A program made the translations under genes and the position numbers. This document shows, in pieces, positions 1 through 6,013 of a stretch of DNA of 12,797 nt (positions are counted from its first letter, which is position 1; each line of letters begins with the position of its first letter). The DNA is taken from NCBI GenBank assembly GCA_026785875.1, contig JAJAZF010000090.1, forward strand, positions 1 through 12,797, read 5' to 3'. Under the pieces are notes generated by a model. That model searched no databases and had not been told where the DNA came from. It saw nothing but the letters and a program-made list of their open reading frames with translations. The stretch is from Chamaesiphon sp. Its GTDB lineage: Bacteria > Cyanobacteriota > Cyanobacteriia > Cyanobacteriales > Chamaesiphonaceae.

Positions 1-147
1 GTGAGCGAGCATCTGAGCATGAGCGCAAGAACCAGTCAGATCGTATTCGATCAGTTGGAGATCGAAGCCAATACTAGCATTGAATTTGGCGATCGCTGGA
101 TGTAGAGTACCTTCAAAGCGATCGCTCCAAGTCTGTGGTCGGTTCAT
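1..147 (-). CDS. argH: Argininosuccinate lyase, N-terminal 49 residues (runs off left edge)
   Basis: ArgH cleaves argininosuccinate to arginine and fumarate, the last step of arginine synthesis, in the cytoplasm as a homotetramer. Reading the minus strand from the ATG at 147-145 gives an open frame of exactly 49 codons to base 1. It begins MNRPQTWSDRFEG and continues through FNASIGFD, LIEYDLTGS and AHAQMLAH. These blocks match the family's conserved N-terminus (W-S/G-x-R-F, then F-N-x-S-I-x-F-D, then D-I/L-x-G-S-x-A-H). The start is well placed because WSDRF normally lies within the first ten residues. The catalytic region lies outside the window. The gene is divergent from the lipoprotein gene that starts at 332. 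No clear Shine-Dalgarno lies at normal distance; an AGGAG sits about 20 bases upstream inside an inverted repeat. I am confident of the family. Confidence 0.93.
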   Translation of the reverse strand, partial: MNRPQTWSDRFEGTLHPAIAKFNASIGFDLQLIEYDLTGSCAHAQMLAH

Positions 148-156
148 GGTTGGGAA

Positions 157-174
157 CAGGAGCAAATGCTCCTG
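157..174. repeat. Perfect 8-bp inverted repeat in the argH leader
   Basis: CAGGAGCA and TGCTCCTG flank a two-base AA centre. The repeat lies 10 bases upstream of the argH start codon. It could be a dimer-bound operator or an RNA hairpin that sequesters the AGGAG in one of its arms. The sequence shows only the symmetry; any role is inference. Confidence 0.5.
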
Positions 175-231
175 AATTAGGGGTGATAGACTAATATACT
201 CTCTCAGTCAGATGGCTGGAACGTTGACTAG

Positions 232-273
232 TTAATACTCACTATCCACCATCAGCTACTTAATAGTCACTAT
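232..273. repeat. Two near-identical 14-bp direct repeats, 28 bp apart
   Basis: TTAATACTCACTAT (232-245) and TTAATAGTCACTAT (260-273) differ at one base and lie 28 bp start to start, in the region between argH and the lipoprotein gene. The second copy overlaps the proposed -35 box of the lipoprotein gene. This is the arrangement expected of tandem regulator sites, but no regulator is recognised. Confidence 0.4.
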
Positions 274-287
274 TTCCACGCTATGAT
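260..287 (+). promoter_or_regulatory. Possible sigma-70-type promoter of the lipoprotein gene
   Basis: A TTAATA (260-265) as -35 and TATGAT (282-287) as -10 are 16 bp apart. They match the consensus at four and five of six positions. Transcription would start near 294, giving a leader of about 38 bases. Assigned by eye only. Confidence 0.3.
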
Positions 288-331
288 GTGATTGTTAATG
301 TACACCTATGAAACTTTAATTGAGTACCCAT

Positions 332-793
332 ATGTCTATCAAACAAACTACCGTTCGTGCTAGCACTTTACTAACTGTACTGTGTCTCAGTGCTGCGCTG
401 ACTATTACCAGTTGCGGCAAGAAAGATAAAGTCGTCACTACCGATACTCCCGCGACTGGTGGTGCTACTACTCCCGCGACTGGTGGTACTGCACTCTCCG
501 CATCCGAAAAAGCTCAAATGACTTCTGCCAAAACCGCATTGGTAATGGCAAATAGTGCTGTAAAAAGTGGCGATATGACCAAGGCTAAAGCCCAATTAAC
601 TAAATTCAACAGTCTACTTCCAGCCGTAGAACCAGTCCTCAAAGCCAAAGCTGGTGCCAACTATCCCGCTATCTCTAGTGGGATCGAGCAAGCCAAAACT
701 GCAATGAGCAGTGCTACACCCGACAAAGCCAAAGCTGGTGAAGGTTTGACAACAGCGATTAAAGGAATGACTACTGTAATCGACAAAAAATAA
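332..793 (+). CDS. Small secreted lipoprotein, function unknown
   Basis: A 153-residue protein with a bacterial lipoprotein signal: K4 and R9 near the N-terminus, a hydrophobic stretch (about residues 11-25), then a lipobox ITSC at residues 25-28. Acylation of C28 would anchor it at a membrane. After the lipobox comes a charged KKDK stretch, then a low-complexity T/A/P/G linker containing TPATGG twice. A helical, alanine- and lysine-rich domain follows (roughly residues 53-153) with recurring KAKA/KAGA steps and no cysteine. I do not recognise a named family. The ATG at 332 is preferred over the in-frame TTG at 320 because the signal peptide then has a normal length and a TGAG lies about seven bases upstream. 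It stands alone, divergent from argH. Confidence 0.8.
   Translation: MSIKQTTVRASTLLTVLCLSAALTITSCGKKDKVVTTDTPATGGATTPATGGTALSASEKAQMTSAKTALVMANSAVKSGDMTKAKAQLTKFNSLLPAVEPVLKAKAGANYPAISSGIEQAKTAMSSATPDKAKAGEGLTTAIKGMTTVIDKK
445..487 (+). repeat. In-frame 24-bp tandem duplication inside the lipoprotein gene
   Basis: TACTCCCGCGACTGGTGGT occurs at 445-463 and again at 469-487, identical over 19 bases with a 24-bp period. It encodes the two TPATGG units of the linker, so the duplication is in frame and lengthens a flexible tether after the lipid anchor. Near-identity at the DNA level suggests recent or slippage-maintained duplication. Confidence 0.7.
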
Positions 794-935
794 CTCAAGT
801 ATCGTCTAAACCTTTCATCCTCAGTATTCCCAATGCTCGCTCACACTCCCTGCAAAGGGGAACAACTGAAATAATTCCCATCCTCACCCTAAATTCCTCA
901 CAGCTTGGGCATGAAGATCCCAATCTAGTGGGAGA

Positions 936-970
936 TGTTATAGTAGAATCAACCTCTAGGTTGGCGAAGG
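936..970 (+). promoter_or_regulatory. Extended -10 promoter, small dyad and RBS ahead of the GNAT gene
   Basis: TGT followed by TATAGT (936-944) fits an extended -10 element. A dyad, CAACCT-CT-AGGTTG (950-963), sits at the expected transcription start. GAAGG at 966-970 is a good ribosome-binding site, seven bases before the ATG at 978. I see no convincing -35 box. The dyad could be an operator. Confidence 0.35.
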
Positions 971-977
971 ATATATA

Positions 978-2120
978 ATGCCTGCGAATAATGGATCTAA
1001 ACATCAGACGATCGTTCGTCCGCTGCAATATCGAGATATTGACGCGATCGCTAGCTTATGTCAACAAGCAATTATTCCCGATCCAGCCGTAAAGGCGCAG
1101 ATCGATCGACTATTCAAACAAATGAATCGGTGGTACGCACCGTTTCAATTCCTCAATATTATTCCCACTCCCAATCTGACCGATCGATCGCTGCTAGTCG
1201 CCGAGTGCGGTAAACAGGTTCGCGGTGTAATTAGTGTCTCGCCCTTCAATCGGACTCGCAGCACCTGGTATGTAGAATGGGTGTCCATCGACCCTCAAGC
1301 GACTACCCCAGACCAAGTTACAGGAAAAAACGATATTGGTTCTCAATTGCTGCGTTATTGCTTCGAGCATATTGTTGAAGCCAGTACCTGGGTGCTAGAA
1401 GTAGATATCAATGATAACCCTACCCTAGCTCTATATCGACAAAATGGGTTTCAACCATTAGCTCACCTCACCTATTGGGAAATTGCCCCCGAATTACTCC
1501 AGGAGTTGGCGCAACGCGAACCAGATTTGCCCAATCTCCTCCCCGTCAGAAATACGGATGCTCAATTGATCTACCAACTAGATACAGTATCCATGCCGCC
1601 GCTATTGCGTCAAGTATTCGATCGCCAAATCCATGACTTTAAAAATAATCTCGCCCAAGCGGTGGTGGGCAAATTTAAGGAATGGTTCCAACAGCAGCAA
1701 TCTGTTAGTAATTATGTATTTGAGACGCAACGGAAAGCGGCGATCGGTTACTATCATCTGTCATTAGATAACGCTCGTCAAATCCATCAAGCTGAATTAA
1801 CAGTTCATCCAGCATACACTTGGCTCTACCCAGAGCTAATGGCTCAACTGGCGAGATCGTGCCAATATCTGCCGTCTCAGCCACTCCAATTAGTTTCTGC
1901 TGACTACCAACCAGAACGTGAAGAATACTTCCAACAAATCGGTGCAGTGCGTGTCAAGCATAGTCTATTAATGTCTCGTTCTGTCTGGCATAAGCTCCGC
2001 GAAGCCAAACACCTCTCCCTCGAAAACCTCCAACTTGCCGAGATGCTTCAAAGTCTCCAACCTTCTCGCCAGCCTCTACCCAACCGGATTGATAAAAATG
2101 AGCCGGAAGATTTGAGTTAG
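978..2120 (+). CDS. GNAT-family N-acetyltransferase, apparently with a second GNAT-like half
   Basis: A 380-residue cytoplasmic protein. Residues 1-175 read as a GNAT acetyl-CoA-dependent acyltransferase: IVRPLQYRDIDAI at the start of the fold, LLVAECG and VRGVISVS as the central strands, then WVLEVDINDNPTLALYRQNGF, the usual strand-helix end of the domain (A-L-Y-x-x-x-G-F). The acetyl-CoA loop is weak: GKNDIGSQLL replaces Q/R-x-x-G-x-G/A. Residues about 190-345 seem to repeat the plan (LPVRNTDAQLIYQLD, AAIGYYHLSL, QAELTVHP, EEYFQQIGAVRVKHSLLMSR) with no recognisable cofactor loop. The substrate is unknown. The start is supported by a GAAGG site and by the fold beginning soon after it. It lies 78 bp upstream of ndhL on the same strand and could be co-transcribed with it. 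Confidence 0.8.
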   Translation: MPANNGSKHQTIVRPLQYRDIDAIASLCQQAIIPDPAVKAQIDRLFKQMNRWYAPFQFLNIIPTPNLTDRSLLVAECGKQVRGVISVSPFNRTRSTWYVEWVSIDPQATTPDQVTGKNDIGSQLLRYCFEHIVEASTWVLEVDINDNPTLALYRQNGFQPLAHLTYWEIAPELLQELAQREPDLPNLLPVRNTDAQLIYQLDTVSMPPLLRQVFDRQIHDFKNNLAQAVVGKFKEWFQQQQSVSNYVFETQRKAAIGYYHLSLDNARQIHQAELTVHPAYTWLYPELMAQLARSCQYLPSQPLQLVSADYQPEREEYFQQIGAVRVKHSLLMSRSVWHKLREAKHLSLENLQLAEMLQSLQPSRQPLPNRIDKNEPEDLS

Positions 2121-2198
2121 TCGTTGAGATATTGTTGCGCCCCAGATCGTTGAAGCTGATAGAATAGAATGTGACTTATTAGAATAAATACCAAACCG

Positions 2199-2414
2199 AT
2201 GATTGTCGCACTGCTGTATTTAATTTTGAGTGGGACTTACCTGTTAGTAATTCCTGGAGCATTATACTTATACCTCAAACAGCGATGGTATGTAGCTAGT
2301 TCGATCGAACGAGTATTCATGTACTTCCTGGTATTTTTCTTCTTCCCTGGATTGTTATTACTGGCACCGTTTCTGAATTTTCGTCCCAAACGCCGCGAAG
2401 AGGTTCAGATCTAG
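2199..2414 (+). CDS. ndhL: NAD(P)H-quinone oxidoreductase subunit L
   Basis: NdhL is a small membrane subunit of the cyanobacterial/chloroplast NDH-1 complex in the thylakoid membrane, which passes electrons from ferredoxin to plastoquinone in respiration, cyclic electron flow and CO2 uptake. The 71-residue protein has two membrane segments (about 3-26 and 38-59). The second carries the family's F-rich block and ends with APFLNFRPKRR, a strong signature. The length is normal. The ATG has no Shine-Dalgarno; the preceding 15 bases are A/C-rich. AT-rich TAGAAT-like hexamers at 2160-2165 and 2180-2185 could serve as -10 boxes, but I cannot choose between them. The DUF3007 gene follows after three bases, so the two are almost certainly co-transcribed. 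Confidence 0.95.
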   Translation: MIVALLYLILSGTYLLVIPGALYLYLKQRWYVASSIERVFMYFLVFFFFPGLLLLAPFLNFRPKRREEVQI

Positions 2415-2417
2415 CTA

Positions 2418-2735
2418 ATGCGGAGAATTGATGTCATTTTCATTGGTATTGTCGTCTTTGCGATCGGTGGTGCTGGCTATCTAGGATTAACGTTTGTTGG
2501 AGTAGACAATATTAATGCTGGGATTTGGAGTCAACTATTATTAGTCGGCATCATTCTGGCGTGGTCATTTAGCTACATATTTCGGGTAGCGACAAAAAAA
2601 ATGACTTATACTCAGCAGCTTAAAGAATACGAAGAAGCTGTCTTACAAAAACGCCTAGACGAACTCACCCCCGAACAATTAGCCAAGCTACAAGCCGAGA
2701 TCGAGCAAGAACGAACAGAAAGTAGCAATTCGTAA
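2418..2735 (+). CDS. DUF3007 family membrane protein, ndhL neighbour
   Basis: A 105-residue protein with two membrane segments (about residues 6-27 and 37-58) separated by a short loop. A soluble, highly charged helix follows (about 64-100, with LKEYEEAVLQKRLDELTPEQ), likely amphipathic or coiled. The start MRRIDVIFIGI and the layout match the cyanobacterial DUF3007 family, which recurs beside ndhL. The ATG is only three bases past the ndhL stop, so translation is probably coupled. The function is not established; a role in assembling or stabilising NDH-1 is an inference from position and membrane topology. Confidence 0.85.
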   Translation: MRRIDVIFIGIVVFAIGGAGYLGLTFVGVDNINAGIWSQLLLVGIILAWSFSYIFRVATKKMTYTQQLKEYEEAVLQKRLDELTPEQLAKLQAEIEQERTESSNS

Positions 2736-2772
2736 TTATTGTCGGCAATAAATTAGCCCATTTATCAGTTAT

Positions 2773-2786
2773 AACCCGATCGGGTT
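2773..2786. repeat. Perfect 14-bp palindrome between the DUF3007 gene and trpA
   Basis: AACCCGATCGGGTT is fully self-complementary. It lies 38 bases past the DUF3007 stop and just before the heptamer array. No U-tract follows on either strand, so it is not a classical terminator. It may be an operator, or simply a GATC-centred palindrome favoured in this genome. Confidence 0.45.
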
Positions 2787-2803
2787 CTCCTCCCCATCCC
2801 TCT

Positions 2804-2824
2804 CCCCTATCCCCTATCCCCTAA
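2804..2824 (+). repeat. Heptanucleotide tandem repeat (CCCCTAT x3, STRR-like)
   Basis: CCCCTAT occurs at 2804-2810 and 2811-2817, with a third copy CCCCTAA at 2818-2824 and a decayed C-rich stretch upstream (2788-2803). It resembles the short tandemly repeated heptamers (STRR type) known from cyanobacterial genomes. It ends four bases before the trpA ATG and so takes the place where a ribosome-binding site would be. Confidence 0.7.
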
Positions 2825-2828
2825 TTTG

Positions 2829-3623
2829 ATGCTTTCCGTTTCTAGTTGCTTTAAGTCTTTACGCGATCGTGGACAGTGTGCTTTAATTCCGTTTATCACT
2901 GCTGGCGATCCGGACTTGGCAACTACGGCTGAAGCTCTCAAAAGGCTGGATGCAGCAGGCGCAGATTTAATCGAGCTAGGCGTTCCCTATTCCGATCCCT
3001 TGGCGGATGGTCCCGTGATTCAGGCTGCTGCTACCCGTGCATTGGCTCGAGGAGTTAAGCTAAATGATGTCATCCAAATGGTGGCGCAGGTAAGTCCGCA
3101 GCTCAAAGCACCGATTATTTTATTTACTTATTACAATCCTATTCTCAATCTGGGAATTCGTAACTTCTTAACCCAGATTGCTGCGGCTGGAGTCAAAGGT
3201 TTAGTAGTACCGGATCTCCCGCTAGAGGAAGCCGAAGAGTTATTGGTACCTGCGGCGGAGATCGGCATCGAAGTTATCCTCCTGGTTGCGCCGACTAGCT
3301 CTCAGGATCGGATTGTGGCGATCGCCGCTAAGTCTCAAGGCTTTATTTATTTGGTGAGTGTTACTGGTGTAACTGGTGTGAGATCTGGCTTGGATCGCCG
3401 GGTGGAAGATATCTTGGTAAATCTGCGGAGTGTCACTGATAAACCGATCGCCATCGGGTTTGGGATCGCGGCACCAGAACACGCTCAACAGGTGCGAAAA
3501 TGGGGCGCAGATGGGGCAATTGTCGGTAGTGCAATGGTAAAGCGGTTAGCTGAAGGAACGCCTGAAGAGGGGCTAGATTCGATCGACCAATTTTGTCGGA
3601 GTTTGAAAGCGGCGATTTGCTAA
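2829..3623 (+). CDS. trpA: Tryptophan synthase alpha chain
   Basis: TrpA cleaves indole-3-glycerol phosphate to indole and glyceraldehyde 3-phosphate, and passes the indole to TrpB through the tunnel of the alpha2-beta2 complex. From the ATG at 2829 the protein has 264 residues, the usual length. IPFITAGDP is at 20-28. ELGVPYSDPLADGP places the catalytic acids at E49 and D60, the same numbers as in the enteric enzyme, which supports this start over the TTG one codon earlier. Later blocks VPDLPLEE, VTGVTG and GFGI (phosphate-binding side of the TIM barrel) are present. There is no Shine-Dalgarno; the C-rich heptamer array lies immediately upstream. No other trp gene is adjacent, as is common in cyanobacteria, where trp genes are scattered. 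Confidence 0.97.
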   Translation: MLSVSSCFKSLRDRGQCALIPFITAGDPDLATTAEALKRLDAAGADLIELGVPYSDPLADGPVIQAAATRALARGVKLNDVIQMVAQVSPQLKAPIILFTYYNPILNLGIRNFLTQIAAAGVKGLVVPDLPLEEAEELLVPAAEIGIEVILLVAPTSSQDRIVAIAAKSQGFIYLVSVTGVTGVRSGLDRRVEDILVNLRSVTDKPIAIGFGIAAPEHAQQVRKWGADGAIVGSAMVKRLAEGTPEEGLDSIDQFCRSLKAAIC

Positions 3624-3740
3624 CTTTGGCGTTGAGGATAGCGATTGAGTTGTAGTTATGTTAAGGATCGTGATGAGTCACCAGCACTAATTTAATAAAG
3701 TTAGGTAAAATTAAGGTTTAGCTGAAGTGGGTAGACGCTC

Positions 3741-4109
3741 GTGCTCGAACTAACTAGTATTGTCGAATTTTCTCGATCTCATTGTATTGGAATTTGTGCT
3801 GTTTTAGTCCCAACTAATTTAGGTTTGGCTAGTGCCACAATGGTGTTAGTAGGATTGAATCGATCGGCTCGGGCGATCTACATTACTGTGGCTCTATCCG
3901 TATTGCCAGCGACGATCTTATTATTACATGTTGCTACTTGGTGGGCGATCGGTGTAGTAATGTTACCGACATTTATTTTGCCTGTATTGGCAACGACTTG
4001 TTTAGTTATTCAGGCTTATGCTCTCATCAATCCTCAGCAACTGAGAAATTCATTGATAGCGACATCAAAATTTTATGTGGCTAAATATCAGCAGTTAATA
4101 GCTAATTAA
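3741..4109 (+). CDS. Small membrane protein of a probable cyanobacterial family, unknown function
   Basis: A 122-residue protein starting at GTG (MLELTSIVEFSRSHCIGIC). Three hydrophobic segments are visible: about 15-37, 44-64 and 66-95, the last possibly a hairpin. They are followed by a polar, basic C-terminal tail (STSKFYV-type, KYQQ). Two cysteines (C15, C19) lie at the start of the first segment. The pattern of an amphipathic N-terminal helix followed by HCxxIC and a VPTNL turn resembles uncharacterised cyanobacterial membrane proteins, but I can give no function. The GTG has no clear Shine-Dalgarno. A downstream ATG at 3840 would remove the first segment and is less likely. It stands alone between trpA and the Rieske gene. 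Confidence 0.7.
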   Translation: MLELTSIVEFSRSHCIGICAVLVPTNLGLASATMVLVGLNRSARAIYITVALSVLPATILLLHVATWWAIGVVMLPTFILPVLATTCLVIQAYALINPQQLRNSLIATSKFYVAKYQQLIAN

Positions 4110-4291
4110 TCGGATTGATTACTGAGATTAGTTCTCAAAATCGAGGTAAATTGCAAGTCATTCTCATTAGAAAAAATAACATTGGTGTCCCAATTGCGAT
4201 CGGTTGAGAATCGATAGATGTCGCTGAGGAGTAAATGTTGATGGTGCGGTTAATTAAGATTAACAGCAGATGATTTTGCAATTATAAAAAC

Positions 4292-4320
4292 TTGCTAAAA
4301 TAGGATTGATGACTTACTAT
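4292..4320 (+). promoter_or_regulatory. Possible sigma-70-type promoter of the Rieske gene
   Basis: TTGCTA (4292-4297) and TACTAT (4315-4320) are separated by exactly 17 bp, each matching four of six consensus bases. Transcription would start near 4327. The rest of the 251-bp intergenic region is AT-rich, with a small dyad GTTAAT-TAAG-ATTAAC at 4249-4264. Confidence 0.3.
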
Positions 4321-4360
4321 CTCTATCTATATAACTTGTTTCGATCCGATCGCAAAAATC

Positions 4361-4819
4361 ATGCTCAAGCGTCGCTCTTTTCTTAGCTATTTTAGTATCG
4401 GTTGGTTAGTTAGTTGCTTCCCTGTGGCATTAGCAGCTTGCGCTCCCAAATCCGATCCCAATGCCCAGGCTCCAACCACAGGCGATAAAGGAACGACCAA
4501 ACCAGCCGCCACCAAAACGACTGAAGGTTTTACAGTTGTAGGTTCTGTTGCCGCGCTCGATAAAGCTGGATATTTGCAGACAAAAGAAGTCGCAGTTGCC
4601 AGAGATCCAGCAAATCCAAAACAACTACTTGCTGTAAATCCTAAATGTACTCATCAAGGTTGTGATGTGAAATGGGCAGTGGGGGAAAAGAAATATGAGT
4701 GTCCCTGTCACGATTCAGATTTTGCGGCTGATGGTAAAGTCCTCAAAGGTCCTGCGACAACATCTTTAGCAACTTATCCCGTCAAGATTGTTGGCACTCA
4801 AGTGCTAGTGAAAGTTTAG
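4361..4819 (+). CDS. Rieske [2Fe-2S] lipoprotein
   Basis: A 152-residue electron-transfer protein with one Rieske domain (about 57-152). CTHQGC (96-101) and CPCHDS (114-119) supply the cluster ligands C96, H98, C114 and H117, and C101/C116 the disulfide pair of the high-potential type. GKVLKGPATTSLATYPV is the usual end of the domain. The N-terminus KRRSFL resembles a twin-arginine signal, and LAAC at 24-27 is a lipobox, so the protein is probably exported folded through Tat and then lipid-anchored at C27. A T/P/K-rich linker (28-55) tethers the domain. This differs from PetC of cytochrome b6f, which keeps a membrane helix and is longer, so I do not call it petC. The partner is unknown; the next gene, 27 bp downstream, encodes a metal transporter and may share the transcript. 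Confidence 0.88.
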   Translation: MLKRRSFLSYFSIGWLVSCFPVALAACAPKSDPNAQAPTTGDKGTTKPAATKTTEGFTVVGSVAALDKAGYLQTKEVAVARDPANPKQLLAVNPKCTHQGCDVKWAVGEKKYECPCHDSDFAADGKVLKGPATTSLATYPVKIVGTQVLVKV

Positions 4820-4846
4820 CGATCCGTAACTAAAAGCAGTATCTTG

Positions 4847-5767
4847 ATGAATTTCCAAACTGCACGTCCGTACACATATCTGTCGATGGCGGCAGCACTG
4901 ATGACGATCGCGTTAAAAACTGGAGCCTATTTTCTGACTGGCTCGGTGGGGCTACTCTCTGATGCGTTGGAATCTGGGATCAATCTGGTGGCTGCGCTAG
5001 CAGCATTTTGGGCACTATCTTTTGCCCATGCCCCCGCCGATGAAGATCATCCCTTCGGGCATGATAAGGCGGAATATTTCTCCAGCGGGTTGGAGAGCAT
5101 TTTGATTATCATTACAGCGATCGGGATTGCGGTGGTAGCTTGGCCGAGATTATTTTCGCCCCAACCGATCGAACAAATCGGCTTGGGACTATTTCTATCA
5201 TTAATTGCTACCGTTATCAATGGTGGCGTAGCCTGGACACTACTACGGGCAGGGCGCAGACTGCGATCGATTACCTTGCGGACAGATGCCCATCATCTCC
5301 TCACAGATGTCTGGACTTCAGTGGGAATTACTGTCGGAATTTTTAGTGTCAAACTCACAGGCTTGCTCATTCTCGATCCTTTAATTGCCCTACTTGTGGC
5401 TGTGAGTATCCTCTTCTCAGGGATACGGATGCTGCGAGAAACAGGTGCTGGGCTGCTCGATACGGCATTACCAAGCGAAGATCGCGATCTGATTATGAAT
5501 ATCTTTGGTATTTATGAAGCCCAAGGTATCCACTTCCACGCGCTGAGAACGCGAGGATCGGGTTCGCGCAGATTTGCGACTTTTCATGTCTTGGTACCAG
5601 GAGATTGGACTGTACAGCAGGGACATGATTTGTGTGAGGACATAGAGGAGGCGATCGTTCAGGCTTTACCAGGCACTAATGTGGTGTCTCATATGGAACC
5701 ACTCGAAGATCCTAAATCTTGGACGGATTTGGAACTCGATCGCACATTCGAGTCACCACATTCCTGA
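4847..5767 (+). CDS. Cation diffusion facilitator family metal transporter
   Basis: CDF proteins are homodimeric antiporters that export divalent metals (Zn, Fe, Mn, Co) in exchange for protons. This 306-residue protein has about six membrane segments (15-31, 34-57, 82-100, 112-134, 152-168, 174-193) and a cytoplasmic C-terminal domain (about 208-290). The loop DEDHPFGHDKAEYFSS (65-80) is a family signature. In segment 5, AHHLLTD gives H150-x3-D154, the normal half of the transport site. In segment 2, SDALESGIN aligns to give E42-x3-N46 instead of H/D-x3-D. The C-terminal domain carries H231, H247, H260 and H282, candidates for regulatory metal binding. The ATG at 4847 is preferred over the TTG just before it. 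The metal cannot be told from sequence. Confidence 0.92.
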   Translation: MNFQTARPYTYLSMAAALMTIALKTGAYFLTGSVGLLSDALESGINLVAALAAFWALSFAHAPADEDHPFGHDKAEYFSSGLESILIIITAIGIAVVAWPRLFSPQPIEQIGLGLFLSLIATVINGGVAWTLLRAGRRLRSITLRTDAHHLLTDVWTSVGITVGIFSVKLTGLLILDPLIALLVAVSILFSGIRMLRETGAGLLDTALPSEDRDLIMNIFGIYEAQGIHFHALRTRGSGSRRFATFHVLVPGDWTVQQGHDLCEDIEEAIVQALPGTNVVSHMEPLEDPKSWTDLELDRTFESPHS

Positions 5768-5788
5768 TGAGCCACGATTTCAATCGTT

Positions 5789-5820
5789 GGCGTAGCCTCT
5801 CCGCTTGGAGACACTCACGT
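5789..5820. repeat. Degenerate interspersed palindromic repeat
   Basis: GGCGTAGCCTCTCC, a GCTT loop, then GGAGACACTCACGT. Only TCTCC/GGAGA still pair. The left arm and loop resemble the GCGTAGC...GCTACGC hairpin repeats spread through many cyanobacterial genomes, with the right arm decayed. A smaller hairpin, ACGAT-TTCA-ATCGT, lies just upstream (5774-5787). Neither has a U-tract. Confidence 0.45.
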
Positions 5821-5937
5821 TAAATAGATAGCGATATCGTAAGATGTCAGTTGTCACTAGGGTGGGGACTCGATCGGGTCTTGTTGCCTCAAACCGAACT
5901 ATTGTGGACGGATATTACGTTGTTAGAATAATGAGAG

Positions 5938-5965
5938 CTGACTTAATACTTCGTTACAATATAAA
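5938..5965 (+). promoter_or_regulatory. Possible promoter of the site-2 protease gene
   Basis: CTGACT (5938-5943) and TATAAA (5960-5965) are 16 bp apart, matching four and five of six consensus bases. The start would be near 5972, leaving a leader of about 40 bases that contains GAGG at 6002-6005. Confidence 0.3.
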
Positions 5966-6013
5966 TAATCGAGGCAATAAATACTCGTAGACTTAGATTT
6001 AGAGGTCGCTGTG

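Noticed and set aside
795..1028. Minus-strand open frame of 77 codons between the lipoprotein and GNAT genes
   Set aside because: It runs into the GNAT start region, has no ribosome-binding site, and its composition looks non-coding.
2804..2824. Possible CRISPR or other spaced repeat array
   Set aside because: The unit is only seven bases with no spacers; it is a short tandem repeat.
4150..4180. A Fur-box-like stretch (CTAATGAGAATGAC on the minus strand) upstream of the Rieske gene
   Set aside because: The match to the 19-bp consensus is partial and lacks the inverted symmetry, so I did not annotate it.
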